NCBI RefSeq assembly: GCF_012676905.1
Contig: NZ_CP051428.1
Span: forward strand, 4,054,001 to 4,118,000
DNA length: 64,000 nt
Reading direction: 5' to 3'
Origin: Paenibacillus albicereus
GTDB taxonomy: Bacteria > Bacillota > Bacilli > Paenibacillales > Paenibacillaceae
Shown here: positions 7,034 through 16,081 of the stretch, piece by piece
How positions within the stretch are numbered: position 1 is the stretch's first letter
How the letters are laid out: every line of letters begins with the position of its first letter
Made by a program: the position numbers and the translations under genes
The notes under the pieces: model-generated
What the model saw: only the letters and a program-made list of their open reading frames with translations
The model's database searches: none
Told to the model about the DNA's origin: nothing

Positions 7034-9820
7034 CTACAGCTGCTTGGCGGCGCGGTACAGCATCGCGGACGCTTCGGCGCGCGAAGCCTGCTGCTGCGGC
7101 TTCAGCTCGCCGCCGCTGCCGATGATGCCGAGCTGGGCGGCGATCGCCACGGCCGGCTTCAGCGACGCGCTGACTGCTGCCCGATCCTTGTAGCTCGCAA
7201 GCCCCTGCTCGGTGAGCAGCGACGCCGGATAGCCGCCGGCCTGCGTCAGCGCCCGCGCGATCATCGCGGCCATCTCCTGGCGGCTGATCGCCGCATGCGG
7301 CGCGAAGCTGTCGGCGCTGCGTCCGCTCGTGATGCCGCTGGCCGCCGCCGTGCCTACATACGGAGCGAACCAGTCGGACTCCTTGACGTCCTTGAACGTC
7401 AGCGGGACCGCTTCCGAGCCGAGGTTGAACGTGCGCACGAGCATCTTGGCGAACTCGGCGCGCGTTACGCTGCGCGACGGCTCGAAGGTGCCGGCGGAGA
7501 CCCCGTTCATGATGCCTTTGGCCGCCATCGTCTCGATCGTGGCGCGCGCCCAGTGCGAAGCCGGGATGTCCCGGAACGCCACCCGGTTCTCGACGACCGC
7601 GTACACCGAGCCGGCATCCTGCACGTCCGCCGAGTAGACCGAGCCCGCTACGCCCGATTGGAAGTCGGCGGCACGTCCCGCACGGATCTTGACGAGGCTC
7701 AGCCGATCGGCATCGACGGCTCGGGACGCCGCCAGCGGCAGCTCGAGCCGCACCGGCTTGCCGAAGGTCGTGATTTTGCGGCCGGACTGCTCGATCTCGT
7801 ACGTGTACGCTCTCGATGCGAGCGGCAGGCTGGAGGCGGAGGTGACGGCGCTGTCCTGCAGGCGGCTCAGGCGGATCGACAGCTTGCCGGTCCGCGCCGC
7901 GACCGGCACCGAGACGCGAGCGCCCTCCGCGTTGAGCCCGATGAAGTCGATGCCGCTGCTCTTGGCGCTCTCCAGCACCTCGGCCGGAATGTCGACCGAC
8001 CAGCTGTCGGCCTCGTCCGTTTCGAAATCAAGCTCCGCGCTTACGCGCAGCGAGCCCGTGCCGGCTTGTCCGGCTCCCTCGAACTCCGCGAGCGCTCCCT
8101 TGATCTGGGCCGCCGCATCGGAGATGGCCGTAAACTGGCCTCCCGCCTCTTCCGCGCTCCACTCGGCGCTGAAGGCTCCGGCCGAGCGCGGCGTCGGCGC
8201 CGGAACTTTGATCTTGCCGATCGCGTCGAGCGCTTCCTGCGCCGCTTTGTACGCCTCGCGGATCAGCTTCAGCTTCTCGCTGATCGAGTTCGTGGCGTCG
8301 TAACGCTGCTTGATCGATTGGAGCTTGGCGAAATACTGCTGCAGGATCGCCGCGATCTGCTCCGCTACGCTGCCCGGACCGGTGTTGCCCGGCTCCTCTC
8401 CGGAGCCGCCCCCGCTGCCGGGAGTCGGCGTCGGGAAACCAGGGAATCCAGGGAACCCGGGAAAGCCCGGGAACCCAGGGAACCCGCCCCCGCCGCCGGG
8501 ATTCGGCGTCGGGCTTGGCGTGGCGCTCGGCGTGGCGCTTGGGGTCGGCGTGGCGCTCGGCGTGGCGCTTGGGGTCGGCGTGGCGCTCGGCGTCGGAGAC
8601 TCGCTCGGCGTCGGCGTCGCGCTTGGCGTCGGTGTCGGAGACTCGCTCGGCGTCGGCGTGGCGCTCGGCGTCGGTGTCGGAGACTCGCTCGGCGTCGGCG
8701 TGGCGCTCGGCGTCGGTGTCGGAGACTCGCTCGGCGTCGGCGTCGCGCCTTCGGCCGTCAGCGTGATCTCCTTTTCGAAGATGACCTTGTCCGGACCGCC
8801 GTACGGGTTGAGCAGCCGGGCCTGGATGACCGCGCTCGCCGAGGACGCGCTGGAGGGAATCGTGACGATGCCGCTGCCCGTGACAGTCACGTCGTCGCTG
8901 CCGGAAGCCTTGGACCACGTGAGCGCCACCGAAGGGATGGCGATGCCGCTGACGGTCAGCGAGTACTGATGCTGCCGTCCCTGCTGGGACACCTGCGCCT
9001 GCTCCACGCTCGTCAGCCGCATGAGGGCGACGATCAGCGCTGTCGCGGCCGGCTTCTCGCCGTCGAGCCTCTCCTGGAAGTTCACCATCGTGCGCTGCAG
9101 GTCCAGGCTCGTGATGCCGTACTCCTGCAGCATCGCGCTGAACGTGTACTCATCCGTGCGGGCGAGCAGGTCGTTCAGCACGCGCAGCATGAGCTCGTTG
9201 CGCTTCTGCGGCTCATAAAGCAGCTGGAACAGCTGCGCCTGGCTCAGCTGGGCGATATGCTTGCGAGCCGTGCCCTCGACGCCGAGCCGCGAGCCGCCGT
9301 CGCCGTAGAAGAACGTGACGACCTCGTCCATCGTCAGGTCGGCGTCGCCGCCCGCACGCACGATCGCGGCTAGAGCCGCGCGGTAGTCGGCGTTCGTGCG
9401 CAGCTTGCGCAGGTCGTCGTACTGGGGACGATACGTCAGCGCAAGCGTGTCGCGGTACAGCGCGAACAGGTTGTTCCGGATGAACTCGCGGTCCGCCGAA
9501 GCCGGCAGCTTGGCGTCGATCTTGTCCCATACCGGCGCGGCGAGATGGAACTCGGCGGCCGGATCGAGCGCTTCGAGCTCCTCGCGGAATCGCAGCACGT
9601 CCTGCAGGTCGGCCGGATCTCCGGCGAGCAGCGCTTCATGCAGCGCGTACAGCTGCGCCAGCGCGCCGTCGATGTTCGGCGGCTGCGCCAGCGAGCCGGC
9701 CGCGCTGGCGGTGCCGACGCCGGACATGGAAGTAAGCGCGGCCGGAGGCAGCGCGGACAATGGGCCTGCCGCCATGACGGCGGCGAGCATGGCCAGAGAC
9801 AGCTTGCGATGGTTCGTCAT
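7034..9820 (-). CDS. Large SLH-domain surface protein
   Basis: 928 residues. Residues 1-41 form a signal peptide. Residues about 50-290 are helical, with repeated Asp/Leu-rich segments and no family I recognise. Residues about 290-365 look like an Ig-like beta domain. Residues 366-440 are Thr/Pro/Ser/Glu repeats, and 444-470 a Gly-Phe-Pro run. Residues about 730-925 hold three S-layer homology repeats, which bind pyruvylated secondary wall polymer and anchor the protein outside the wall. It lies 45 bases after ugd, so it is probably read from the EPS operon. Pyruvylated polymer is the known SLH ligand and the operon encodes a pyruvyltransferase, but a link is inference. Confidence 0.85.
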   Translation of the reverse strand: MTNHRKLSLAMLAAVMAAGPLSALPPAALTSMSGVGTASAAGSLAQPPNIDGALAQLYALHEALLAGDPADLQDVLRFREELEALDPAAEFHLAAPVWDKIDAKLPASADREFIRNNLFALYRDTLALTYRPQYDDLRKLRTNADYRAALAAIVRAGGDADLTMDEVVTFFYGDGGSRLGVEGTARKHIAQLSQAQLFQLLYEPQKRNELMLRVLNDLLARTDEYTFSAMLQEYGITSLDLQRTMVNFQERLDGEKPAATALIVALMRLTSVEQAQVSQQGRQHQYSLTVSGIAIPSVALTWSKASGSDDVTVTGSGIVTIPSSASSASAVIQARLLNPYGGPDKVIFEKEITLTAEGATPTPSESPTPTPSATPTPSESPTPTPSATPTPSESPTPTPSATPTPSESPTPSATPTPSATPSATPTPSATPSATPSPTPNPGGGGGFPGFPGFPGFPGFPGFPTPTPGSGGGSGEEPGNTGPGSVAEQIAAILQQYFAKLQSIKQRYDATNSISEKLKLIREAYKAAQEALDAIGKIKVPAPTPRSAGAFSAEWSAEEAGGQFTAISDAAAQIKGALAEFEGAGQAGTGSLRVSAELDFETDEADSWSVDIPAEVLESAKSSGIDFIGLNAEGARVSVPVAARTGKLSIRLSRLQDSAVTSASSLPLASRAYTYEIEQSGRKITTFGKPVRLELPLAASRAVDADRLSLVKIRAGRAADFQSGVAGSVYSADVQDAGSVYAVVENRVAFRDIPASHWARATIETMAAKGIMNGVSAGTFEPSRSVTRAEFAKMLVRTFNLGSEAVPLTFKDVKESDWFAPYVGTAAASGITSGRSADSFAPHAAISRQEMAAMIARALTQAGGYPASLLTEQGLASYKDRAAVSASLKPAVAIAAQLGIIGSGGELKPQQQASRAEASAMLYRAAKQL
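8413..8748 (-). repeat. Degenerate repeats coding Thr/Pro/Ser and Gly-Phe-Pro tracts
   Basis: Short in-frame tandem repeats within the SLH gene. Units of 12 to 14 codons of the TPTPSES type run from about 8505 to 8748; a nine-base Gly-Phe-Pro unit is repeated five times near 8430-8485. They form a flexible, collagen-like and O-glycosylation-prone linker. Confidence 0.75.
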
Positions 9821-9865
9821 GATCGTTCATCACCTCATTCGTTCGGATAGGGGTTGCGGGAACAT

Positions 9866-11212
9866 CTAGTAGCTCAGCTCCGGCACGGGAGCCTTGACGC
9901 CGCGGGCGAGGCTCGGCCTGCCGACGGAATAATAGATGAAGTCGGTTCCTTGGAGCGCGGCTTCGTCGAACGCGTTGCGCCCGTCGATCAGCACCGGCTC
10001 GCGGACGACGGCGCGCAGCCGCTGCAGGTCCGTCTCGCCGAACTCGCTCCACTCGGTAAGCAGGCACACCGCGTCGGAGCCGGCCGCCGCCTCCAGCGCG
10101 CTGCCGCACCAGGCGACGCCGCCGCCGCCGTCGCCGAACTGGCTGCGGAAGTTGTCGGTCGCGATCGGATCGTACGCCCGCACCTGGACGCCGCGCGCCA
10201 GCAGCTCGCCGATGATCTCCTGGGCAGGCGCCTCGCGCACGTCGTCGGTGTCCGGCTTGAACGCGAGTCCCCATACCGCGACCGTGCGGCCGGCGAGCTC
10301 GCCGCCGAAGATCGCCTCCAGCTTGCGGATGACGTTGTAGCGCTGATCCTGATTCACCTCGACGACCGAGCGCAGCAGCTTGAACTCGTAGTCGACGTGC
10401 CCGGCGATCTGGATGAGCGCCTGCGTGTCCTTCGGGAAGCAGGAGCCGCCGTAGCCGATGCCGGCCTTGAGGAACGAGGCGCCGATCCGCTTGTCGTGGC
10501 CCATGCCCTCGGCGACGCGGGTGACGTCGGCGCCGACCTTCTCGCAGATGTTGGCGATCTCGTTGATGAAGCTGATCTTCGTCGCGAGAAAGGCGTTGGA
10601 GGCGTACTTGATCATCTCCGCGCTGCGGATGTCGGTGACGACGAAGGCGCAGCCGAGGCCGGCGTGCAGCTCCCGCAGCAGCGCCTCGGCGCGCGGCGAC
10701 TCGGTGCCGATGACGATCCGGTCGGGATGCATCGTATCGGAGACGGCGGAGCCTTCCCGCAGGAATTCCGGCAGCGAGACGCTGTCGAACGGGCAGTCCG
10801 TCCGCTCCCGGATCAGCTCACGCACCTTTTCGTTCGTGCCGACCGGCACCGTGCTCTTGATGGCGACGACGGGATGGCCCTCCATCGCGTCCGCGATCTC
10901 CTGCGCCGCCAGCTCGATGTAGGCCAGATTGGCCTGGCCGCCCGGCAGCGGCGGCGTGCCGACGGCGATGACGATCAGATCCGCCCCTTTGACCGAATCG
11001 CCCAGGCTCGACGTGAAGCGCAGCCGCCCGAGCTGCGCATTGCGCACGGACAGCTCCTGGAGGCCCGGCTCGTAGATCGGGATCTCCCCGTTCTGGAGCG
11101 TCGCGACCTTCATCGGATCCTTGTCCACGCAGATGACGCTGTGCCCCAGCTCCGCGTAGCAAACGCCCGATACGAGGCCGACATATCCTGTCCCTACTAC
11201 CGTAATCTTCAT
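9866..11212 (-). CDS. ugd: UDP-glucose 6-dehydrogenase
   Basis: 448 residues, usual length. It oxidises UDP-glucose to UDP-glucuronate with two NAD+. The N-terminal Rossmann motif is GTGYVGLVSGVCYAELGH; the catalytic cysteine lies in GYGGSCFPKDTQ; the C-terminal UDP-binding domain has GLAFKPDTDDVREAPA. The ATG at 11212 is chosen because GGAG lies 8 bases upstream; a GTG nine bases earlier is too close. It receives UDP-glucose from GalU of the same operon and supplies glucuronic acid for the exopolysaccharide. It is the last clear EPS gene before the surface-protein set. Confidence 0.95.
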   Translation of the reverse strand: MKITVVGTGYVGLVSGVCYAELGHSVICVDKDPMKVATLQNGEIPIYEPGLQELSVRNAQLGRLRFTSSLGDSVKGADLIVIAVGTPPLPGGQANLAYIELAAQEIADAMEGHPVVAIKSTVPVGTNEKVRELIRERTDCPFDSVSLPEFLREGSAVSDTMHPDRIVIGTESPRAEALLRELHAGLGCAFVVTDIRSAEMIKYASNAFLATKISFINEIANICEKVGADVTRVAEGMGHDKRIGASFLKAGIGYGGSCFPKDTQALIQIAGHVDYEFKLLRSVVEVNQDQRYNVIRKLEAIFGGELAGRTVAVWGLAFKPDTDDVREAPAQEIIGELLARGVQVRAYDPIATDNFRSQFGDGGGGVAWCGSALEAAAGSDAVCLLTEWSEFGETDLQRLRAVVREPVLIDGRNAFDEAALQGTDFIYYSVGRPSLARGVKAPVPELSY

Positions 11213-11231
11213 CGCTTCCACTCCCGATCGT

Positions 11232-12452
11232 TTATTGGCTTCTCTCTAAAGGCCTTCGCCCTGGCGCCTGTCCGCCCGCGGCGGCTCGCTCCAGCAGCCG
11301 GGCGGCGATCCGCGCCGCTTCGCCGGGCGGGGCGAGCGGCGCCTCCTCTTCCTCCGTTCGCAGCTCGCCCGCAGCGGCGCCGCTCCGGCCGGCCAGCTCC
11401 AGCAGCCGGTCGCCCAGCTCCGGCTCCGCCAGCTCCTCCTCGCCGAGCCGCAGCAGCGGATGCCGGCCGCGAAGCGTCTCCGCGATGCACCGGTCCTCGC
11501 GGAAGCGCGGCCGCTCCAGCAGCGCGAGCGGCTTGCCCAGGCAGACCGCCTCGGATACGGTGCCCCAGCCGGGCTTCGTCAGCACCGCGTCGCAAGCCGC
11601 GACGTACAGCTGCGATTCCGTGCAGCTTTCCGGGATGCGGACCGCCTCCGCGCCTGCCGGCAGCTCCATCCCGGAGGAGACGACCGCTAGCCAGCGCGGA
11701 TCGCGCAGCAGGGCGAGCCGCTCGAGAGGGCTGCCGGGTCCCGACCCCATGCCGGGGAACAGCGCGACCAGCCGCCTCCCGCCGCTCGGGTCCAGCCGGC
11801 GCCGCAGCTGCTCCGCCCGCTCCGGGTCCGCCACGCGGCAGAAGTACCCGGCCCGCTCGACCGGCTCGTCTCCCCACTGCGGCTCGCTCGCTCCGGCCAG
11901 CGCCACGAAGGCGTCCATGTCCAGGTAAGGACGGGCAAGCGGCGCGAGCAGCTCCTCGGGCAGCAGCTCCTGGTAGGCGGTATACCAGGTGAAGTTGGAC
12001 AGGCCGACCGATGGCAGTCCCGCTCGCCGGGCCGCCGGAAAGGCCTCCGCGACGATGTCCGACACCGCCAGGCTTGCGCCGGTCGAGCCGAGCCACGCCG
12101 CTTCCCGGCGGATGCGCAGCGGCAGCGCCTCCAGATAGGCCAGCGCCGCCGCCCGCTGCCGCAGCGGGTCGGCCTGCAGGCTGCCGGGCCGCAGGGCGTA
12201 GCCCGGGTCCGAGTCGATGCGCCGCGTCAGCAGCCGGTGTCCGCAGCCGCCGATGCGGGCAGCCGCGGCGAAGCCTTCCGTCAGCGAGCGCTCGAGGAAC
12301 GGCAGCGCCCGGCCGCTCGCCAGGTGCAGCTGCAGCGGCCGACCGGCTTCATCCGCCTGCCGCAGCAGCTCGCGGATGACGGCGACGGAGCGCGCGGCGT
12401 GGCCGTAGCCGTAGTCCGACACGTAATAAGCGATGGATATGGCGACGGCCAT
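11232..12452 (-). CDS. MurG-like (GT-B) glycosyltransferase
   Basis: 406 residues. The N-terminus, YYVSDYGYGHAARS, is the glycine-rich acceptor-binding loop of GT-B enzymes of MurG or family 28 type. The C-terminal half has ELPAGAEAVRIPESCTES and DAVLTKPGWGTVSEAVCLG, the donor nucleotide-binding loop. The closest functional idea is transfer of a sugar in the EPS unit or processing of a nucleotide sugar; the donor cannot be told. A GGAGG site lies 9 bases before the ATG. A 138-base gap separates it from manC, the largest gap in this half of the operon. Confidence 0.75.
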   Translation of the reverse strand: MAVAISIAYYVSDYGYGHAARSVAVIRELLRQADEAGRPLQLHLASGRALPFLERSLTEGFAAAARIGGCGHRLLTRRIDSDPGYALRPGSLQADPLRQRAAALAYLEALPLRIRREAAWLGSTGASLAVSDIVAEAFPAARRAGLPSVGLSNFTWYTAYQELLPEELLAPLARPYLDMDAFVALAGASEPQWGDEPVERAGYFCRVADPERAEQLRRRLDPSGGRRLVALFPGMGSGPGSPLERLALLRDPRWLAVVSSGMELPAGAEAVRIPESCTESQLYVAACDAVLTKPGWGTVSEAVCLGKPLALLERPRFREDRCIAETLRGRHPLLRLGEEELAEPELGDRLLELAGRSGAAAGELRTEEEEAPLAPPGEAARIAARLLERAAAGGQAPGRRPLERSQ

Positions 12453-12590
12453 GCCTCGCAGCCTCCTTTGCCCGAATGGAATGCCTCGTTCAGTCTATGT
12501 CTGCCGGGCGGAAGGCCGGCGCTGCAAGCGCCTCCTTTACCGAAACCACATGATTCGCCGGACGCGAGGCAGCCACGATCCGTCGTGCGA

Positions 12591-13967
12591 TCAAGCCCGC
12601 AGGCAGTTCTGCTCGATCTCCTCCCAGCTGCCGTACAGCTCCATGATCGAGTTCTCGAGATGCTTCGGACCGGTCTGCACGGAGATGAACTCCAGATCGT
12701 CCGCCGCCCGTACGCCGTGCAGCGTCTTCATCGGGATGTGGACGACGTTGCCTGCGCCGATCTTCATATAAGTGCCGTTGCAGATGAACTCGCCCGAGCC
12801 CTTCACGACCGTCCACACCTCGGCGCGGTGCTGATGCAGCCGGTAGCCGATGCTCTGGCCGCGGTCGATGCCGACACGCTTGGTCAGGACGGCGGTGCCG
12901 TCGTCGTAGCTGCGGTCGTCGAGCACGCGCACCCAGCCCCAGCGGCGCTCCTCGTACATGGGCCGCTGGTCGTGGCCGATGAACTCCTTGAGCCGCGTGC
13001 TCGCGCCCTTCTCGGCGACCAGGATGCCGTCGGGACTGGCGGCGACGACGACGTTGGAGAGGCCGATGACCGTGACCGGGATGTCCGTCTCGTTGACGAG
13101 ATGCGTGTTCACGCAGTCGCCGCTGACGATGCCGCGCCCCATGCGCGCGTCCTTCATCTCCTCGGTGAGCGTGTTCCACGTGCCGAGGTCCTTCCAGTAG
13201 CCGTCATAGGACACCGCCGCGATGCTCTGCGCGCGCTCCACCACCTCGTAGTCGAAGCTGATGCTCTCCAGGCTCTCGTAGTCGGCCGCCAGCCGGTCGT
13301 AAGCGAGCGGGATGCCCTTGGCCGCCATGATGTTCAGCATGTAGTCGAGCTTGAAGGCGAACACGCCGCAGTTCCACAGCGCGCCGCTCGCGATCAGCTC
13401 CTGCGCCGCCGCCTCGGACGGCTTCTCGCGGAAGCCGCCGACGCGCAGCGAGCCGCCTGCGCCCGGAGCGGGCTGCCCCGCCTCCGGCACGATGTAGCCG
13501 TACTTCTCGGAAGGATAGGTCGGCTGGACGCCGATCAGCGCGAGGTCGGCGCCGCTCTGCTCCAGCACGCCGTCGAGGCTGGCCACCGTCTGGAAGAACC
13601 GGTCCTCGACGTACGGATCGACCGGCAGCACCGCGACCGTCTCGCTGGGATCGATCTTCTCCACGGAGAACAGGTACGCCGCCGCCAGCGCGATCGCCGG
13701 GAACGTGTCCCGCCGCGCGGGCTCCACGATGAGCGGCACGTCCGGGCCGAGCTGGCCGCGGATGAGCTCCGTCTGCGTAGCGCCGGTGGCGATATAGCCC
13801 GAGCCGGCGAAGCCCGCCTCCTCGATCTGGCTCCAGACGCGCTGGACCATGGAGACGCGGGCGCCTTCGACGTCTTCGAGCACCTTCAGGAACTGCTTCG
13901 ACCTCAGGTCGTTGGAGAGCGGCCACAGCCGCTTGCCGGAGCCTCCGGACAACAGGACGAGCTTCAT
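12591..13967 (-). CDS. manC: Mannose-1-phosphate guanylyltransferase with mannose-6-phosphate isomerase domain
   Basis: 458 residues from the second of two adjacent ATG codons; GGAG lies 7 bases before it. The N-terminal GT-A domain has LSGGSGKRLWPLS, which binds GTP. The C-terminal 110 residues form a cupin (RLHQHRAEVWTVVKGSGEF) of the type II phosphomannose isomerase family. The enzyme turns fructose-6-phosphate into mannose-6-phosphate and mannose-1-phosphate into GDP-mannose. It feeds Gmd and Fcl. The cupin lacks the usual run of three histidines (HQHRAE instead), so isomerase activity is uncertain. No phosphomannomutase is present in the window. Confidence 0.92.
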   Translation of the reverse strand: MKLVLLSGGSGKRLWPLSNDLRSKQFLKVLEDVEGARVSMVQRVWSQIEEAGFAGSGYIATGATQTELIRGQLGPDVPLIVEPARRDTFPAIALAAAYLFSVEKIDPSETVAVLPVDPYVEDRFFQTVASLDGVLEQSGADLALIGVQPTYPSEKYGYIVPEAGQPAPGAGGSLRVGGFREKPSEAAAQELIASGALWNCGVFAFKLDYMLNIMAAKGIPLAYDRLAADYESLESISFDYEVVERAQSIAAVSYDGYWKDLGTWNTLTEEMKDARMGRGIVSGDCVNTHLVNETDIPVTVIGLSNVVVAASPDGILVAEKGASTRLKEFIGHDQRPMYEERRWGWVRVLDDRSYDDGTAVLTKRVGIDRGQSIGYRLHQHRAEVWTVVKGSGEFICNGTYMKIGAGNVVHIPMKTLHGVRAADDLEFISVQTGPKHLENSIMELYGSWEEIEQNCLRA

Positions 13968-14013
13968 CATCGATCTCCGCCTTTCGGATGGGAATGGGTG
14001 AACCATGAACGGT

Positions 14014-15381
14014 CTAGCGCGGCTCTCCGCTGGCGCGCATCGACGCGCCGGCGACGCTTGCGGCGGCTCCCGCCTCCGCTTGCGATCGTCCGGCCGCCTC
14101 GCGCCCCGCGGGGACCTTGCGTCCGCGGCCGCCGCCGGCATGCAGCGACAGCAGCAGCTGGCGGTACTTCTCGAGCGACAGGCTGCGGCGCAGATGGCGC
14201 TCGAGGTACTCGCGGCCTTGCAGCCCCCGCTTCGCGAGGCCGGCGCGGCCGAGGCTGTACAGCGCCATCAGCTGGCGCGCGGCGTCGCCGTAGCGCTGCG
14301 GCTCGGTCGACGTGCCGCAGCCGCTTTCCACGATAAGCCGATGCGCCTCGCTGCCTTCCTCCAGCACGCCCATGACCGCCTTGCCCGCCGCCATGACGCC
14401 GTAGATCTTGCTCGGCACCGAGACGCCCTTGATGCCCTTCTGGTTGACGACCAGATGCACGTCCGCCGCGCCGAGCGAGTAGCGGAGCTGATCCTTGGGC
14501 TGGTAGGGCAGGAACATCACGTTCGTCAGCCGCTGCTCGCGCGCGAACTGCTCCATGAGCGGCTTGACCGCGCCTTCGCCGATGAACACGAACATCAGGT
14601 CGGACAGCTCGCGGAACTGCGGCGCGATGCGGATCAGGTTCTCGAGATCGTAGTACAGCCCGAGGTTGCCGGAGTACATGACGACGAACTTGTCCTCCAG
14701 CCCATGCCGCTTCAGGAACGCCGCCACGCCGGGATCGTCGCGCTTCAGCGGCACGATGTCCTGCTCGTCGGTCCAGTTGTTGATGACCGAGTGCGCCGGC
14801 ACTCGGACGCCGCCGAACCGGCGGGACAGCGTCTCCTTCATGTCCTGGCCGACGAGGATGACGTGGTCCGACAGGCGGCAGTTCAGCTTGTCGATCCACA
14901 GCGCCGTCCGCTGGATGAGCGGCTGGTTCATGAACCCGACCGCCTGTGCCTGCTCGGGGTTGAAGTCCTGGATGTTGTAGATGTGCTTGGAGCGCAGCAG
15001 CAGCTTGCCGATCGTGCCGATCAGGCCGCCGAGCACCGGCGGCTGCGAGATCGTGTAGACGAAGTCCGCCTTGCGCTGCCGCAGCAGCAGCCTCACCGCA
15101 TGCAGGAAGTAAGCCGAGATGTAGCGCAGGCGGCTCGCCTTGCTGCGCTTGTCCACCTCCGGCAGCCGGATGCGCAGGATCCGGATGTTCTCCAGCCGGT
15201 CCTCGGCGTAGCGCGCTGCCTTGGCGTCCTTCTTTTCCCCGGCGTAGCCCGGCTGCTGCGCGATGACCGTAATGTCGAAGTCATGCTGCAGATGCAGGCA
15301 CAGCTCGGTGAGGATCTGGCCGGTCGAGGCGTAATCGGGATAAAAATAATTGATGACGAACACGATGCGAGGCTTGCTCAT
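14014..15381 (-). CDS. WcaI-like family 4 glycosyltransferase
   Basis: 455 residues. The ATG at 15381 is chosen because AAAGGAGG lies 10 bases upstream. The start, FVINYFYPDYASTGQILTEL, is the pattern of the colanic acid WcaI group. The C-terminal donor domain holds FIGEGAVKPLM and the VPSKIYGVMAAGKAVMGV loop with its nucleotide-binding Glu region. GT4 enzymes add sugars to lipid-linked oligosaccharides on the cytoplasmic face; WcaI is assigned as a fucosyltransferase in colanic acid synthesis. That would fit the GDP-fucose genes here. The last 40 residues are a Gly/Arg/Ala-rich tail of no clear role. Confidence 0.85.
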   Translation of the reverse strand: MSKPRIVFVINYFYPDYASTGQILTELCLHLQHDFDITVIAQQPGYAGEKKDAKAARYAEDRLENIRILRIRLPEVDKRSKASRLRYISAYFLHAVRLLLRQRKADFVYTISQPPVLGGLIGTIGKLLLRSKHIYNIQDFNPEQAQAVGFMNQPLIQRTALWIDKLNCRLSDHVILVGQDMKETLSRRFGGVRVPAHSVINNWTDEQDIVPLKRDDPGVAAFLKRHGLEDKFVVMYSGNLGLYYDLENLIRIAPQFRELSDLMFVFIGEGAVKPLMEQFAREQRLTNVMFLPYQPKDQLRYSLGAADVHLVVNQKGIKGVSVPSKIYGVMAAGKAVMGVLEEGSEAHRLIVESGCGTSTEPQRYGDAARQLMALYSLGRAGLAKRGLQGREYLERHLRRSLSLEKYRQLLLSLHAGGGRGRKVPAGREAAGRSQAEAGAAASVAGASMRASGEPR

Positions 15382-15448
15382 CGCCCTCTCGCCTCCTTTC
15401 TTGCGGGCTCGCCGGCGCTGCGGCCGGTCTCCCCAATCTCTTGTCCGG

Positions 15449-16081
15449 CTATCCGGCGCTGCGGCCCGCGTGTCCGCCGTTTCGTTGCACTCCGCCATCC
15501 GGCAAGGCCGCGCTTCCGTCGCTTTCCTCGACGATCCGGCGCTTCACGAACGCAGCCGGAGTGCCGGCGTGCACCTCGCCGTCCGGCACCGGACGGGTGA
15601 CCGTGCTGCGGGCGGCGACGACGCCCATGACACCGACCGTTATGCCGGGATAGACGAAGGCGTCGCTCGCGACCCAGGCGCCGTCGCGGATGACGATCGG
15701 CCGCGTCACCAGGCCGAAGCAAGGATCCTCGATGTCATGGGAGCCGGTGCACAGGTAGCTGCGCTGCGAGATGACGCAGTGGGCGCCGACCTCGATCCGG
15801 TCCAGGCTGTAGAACTCCGCGTCGTCGCCGACCCACGACCAGTCGCCGATCGACACCTTCCACGGATAGGTGAAGCGCGCGGTCGCCCGCACCTGCACGC
15901 CGCGCCCGATCCGCGCGCCGAACAGCCGCAGCAGGAAGCGACGCCAGCCGTACATCGGATGGAGCGAGTAGCGGAACAGGCTGCCCTGCACGAGCCACCA
16001 GAGCAGCACGACCGCCCCGCTCCGCCCGCGCGAGTATCCGCTCTGGTCGTACCGGTCGAGGCGGATGCGGTTGCGGCTCAT
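15449..16081 (-). CDS. wcaF: WcaF-like O-acetyltransferase (left-handed beta helix)
   Basis: 210 residues. The start overlaps the stop of the upstream glycosyltransferase as ATGA, a mark of coupled translation. The protein has the hexapeptide repeats of the LbH fold, with VSIGDWSWVGDDAEF, HCVISQRSYLCTGSHDI and GAWVASDAFVYPGITVG. The last contains the usual acetyl-CoA loop. WcaF proteins acetylate fucose in colanic acid; the same substrate is inferred here from the neighbouring fcl and gmd. The C-terminal 15 residues are Gly/Ala/Asn-rich and may be dispensable. Confidence 0.85.
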   Translation of the reverse strand: MSRNRIRLDRYDQSGYSRGRSGAVVLLWWLVQGSLFRYSLHPMYGWRRFLLRLFGARIGRGVQVRATARFTYPWKVSIGDWSWVGDDAEFYSLDRIEVGAHCVISQRSYLCTGSHDIEDPCFGLVTRPIVIRDGAWVASDAFVYPGITVGVMGVVAARSTVTRPVPDGEVHAGTPAAFVKRRIVEESDGSAALPDGGVQRNGGHAGRSAG

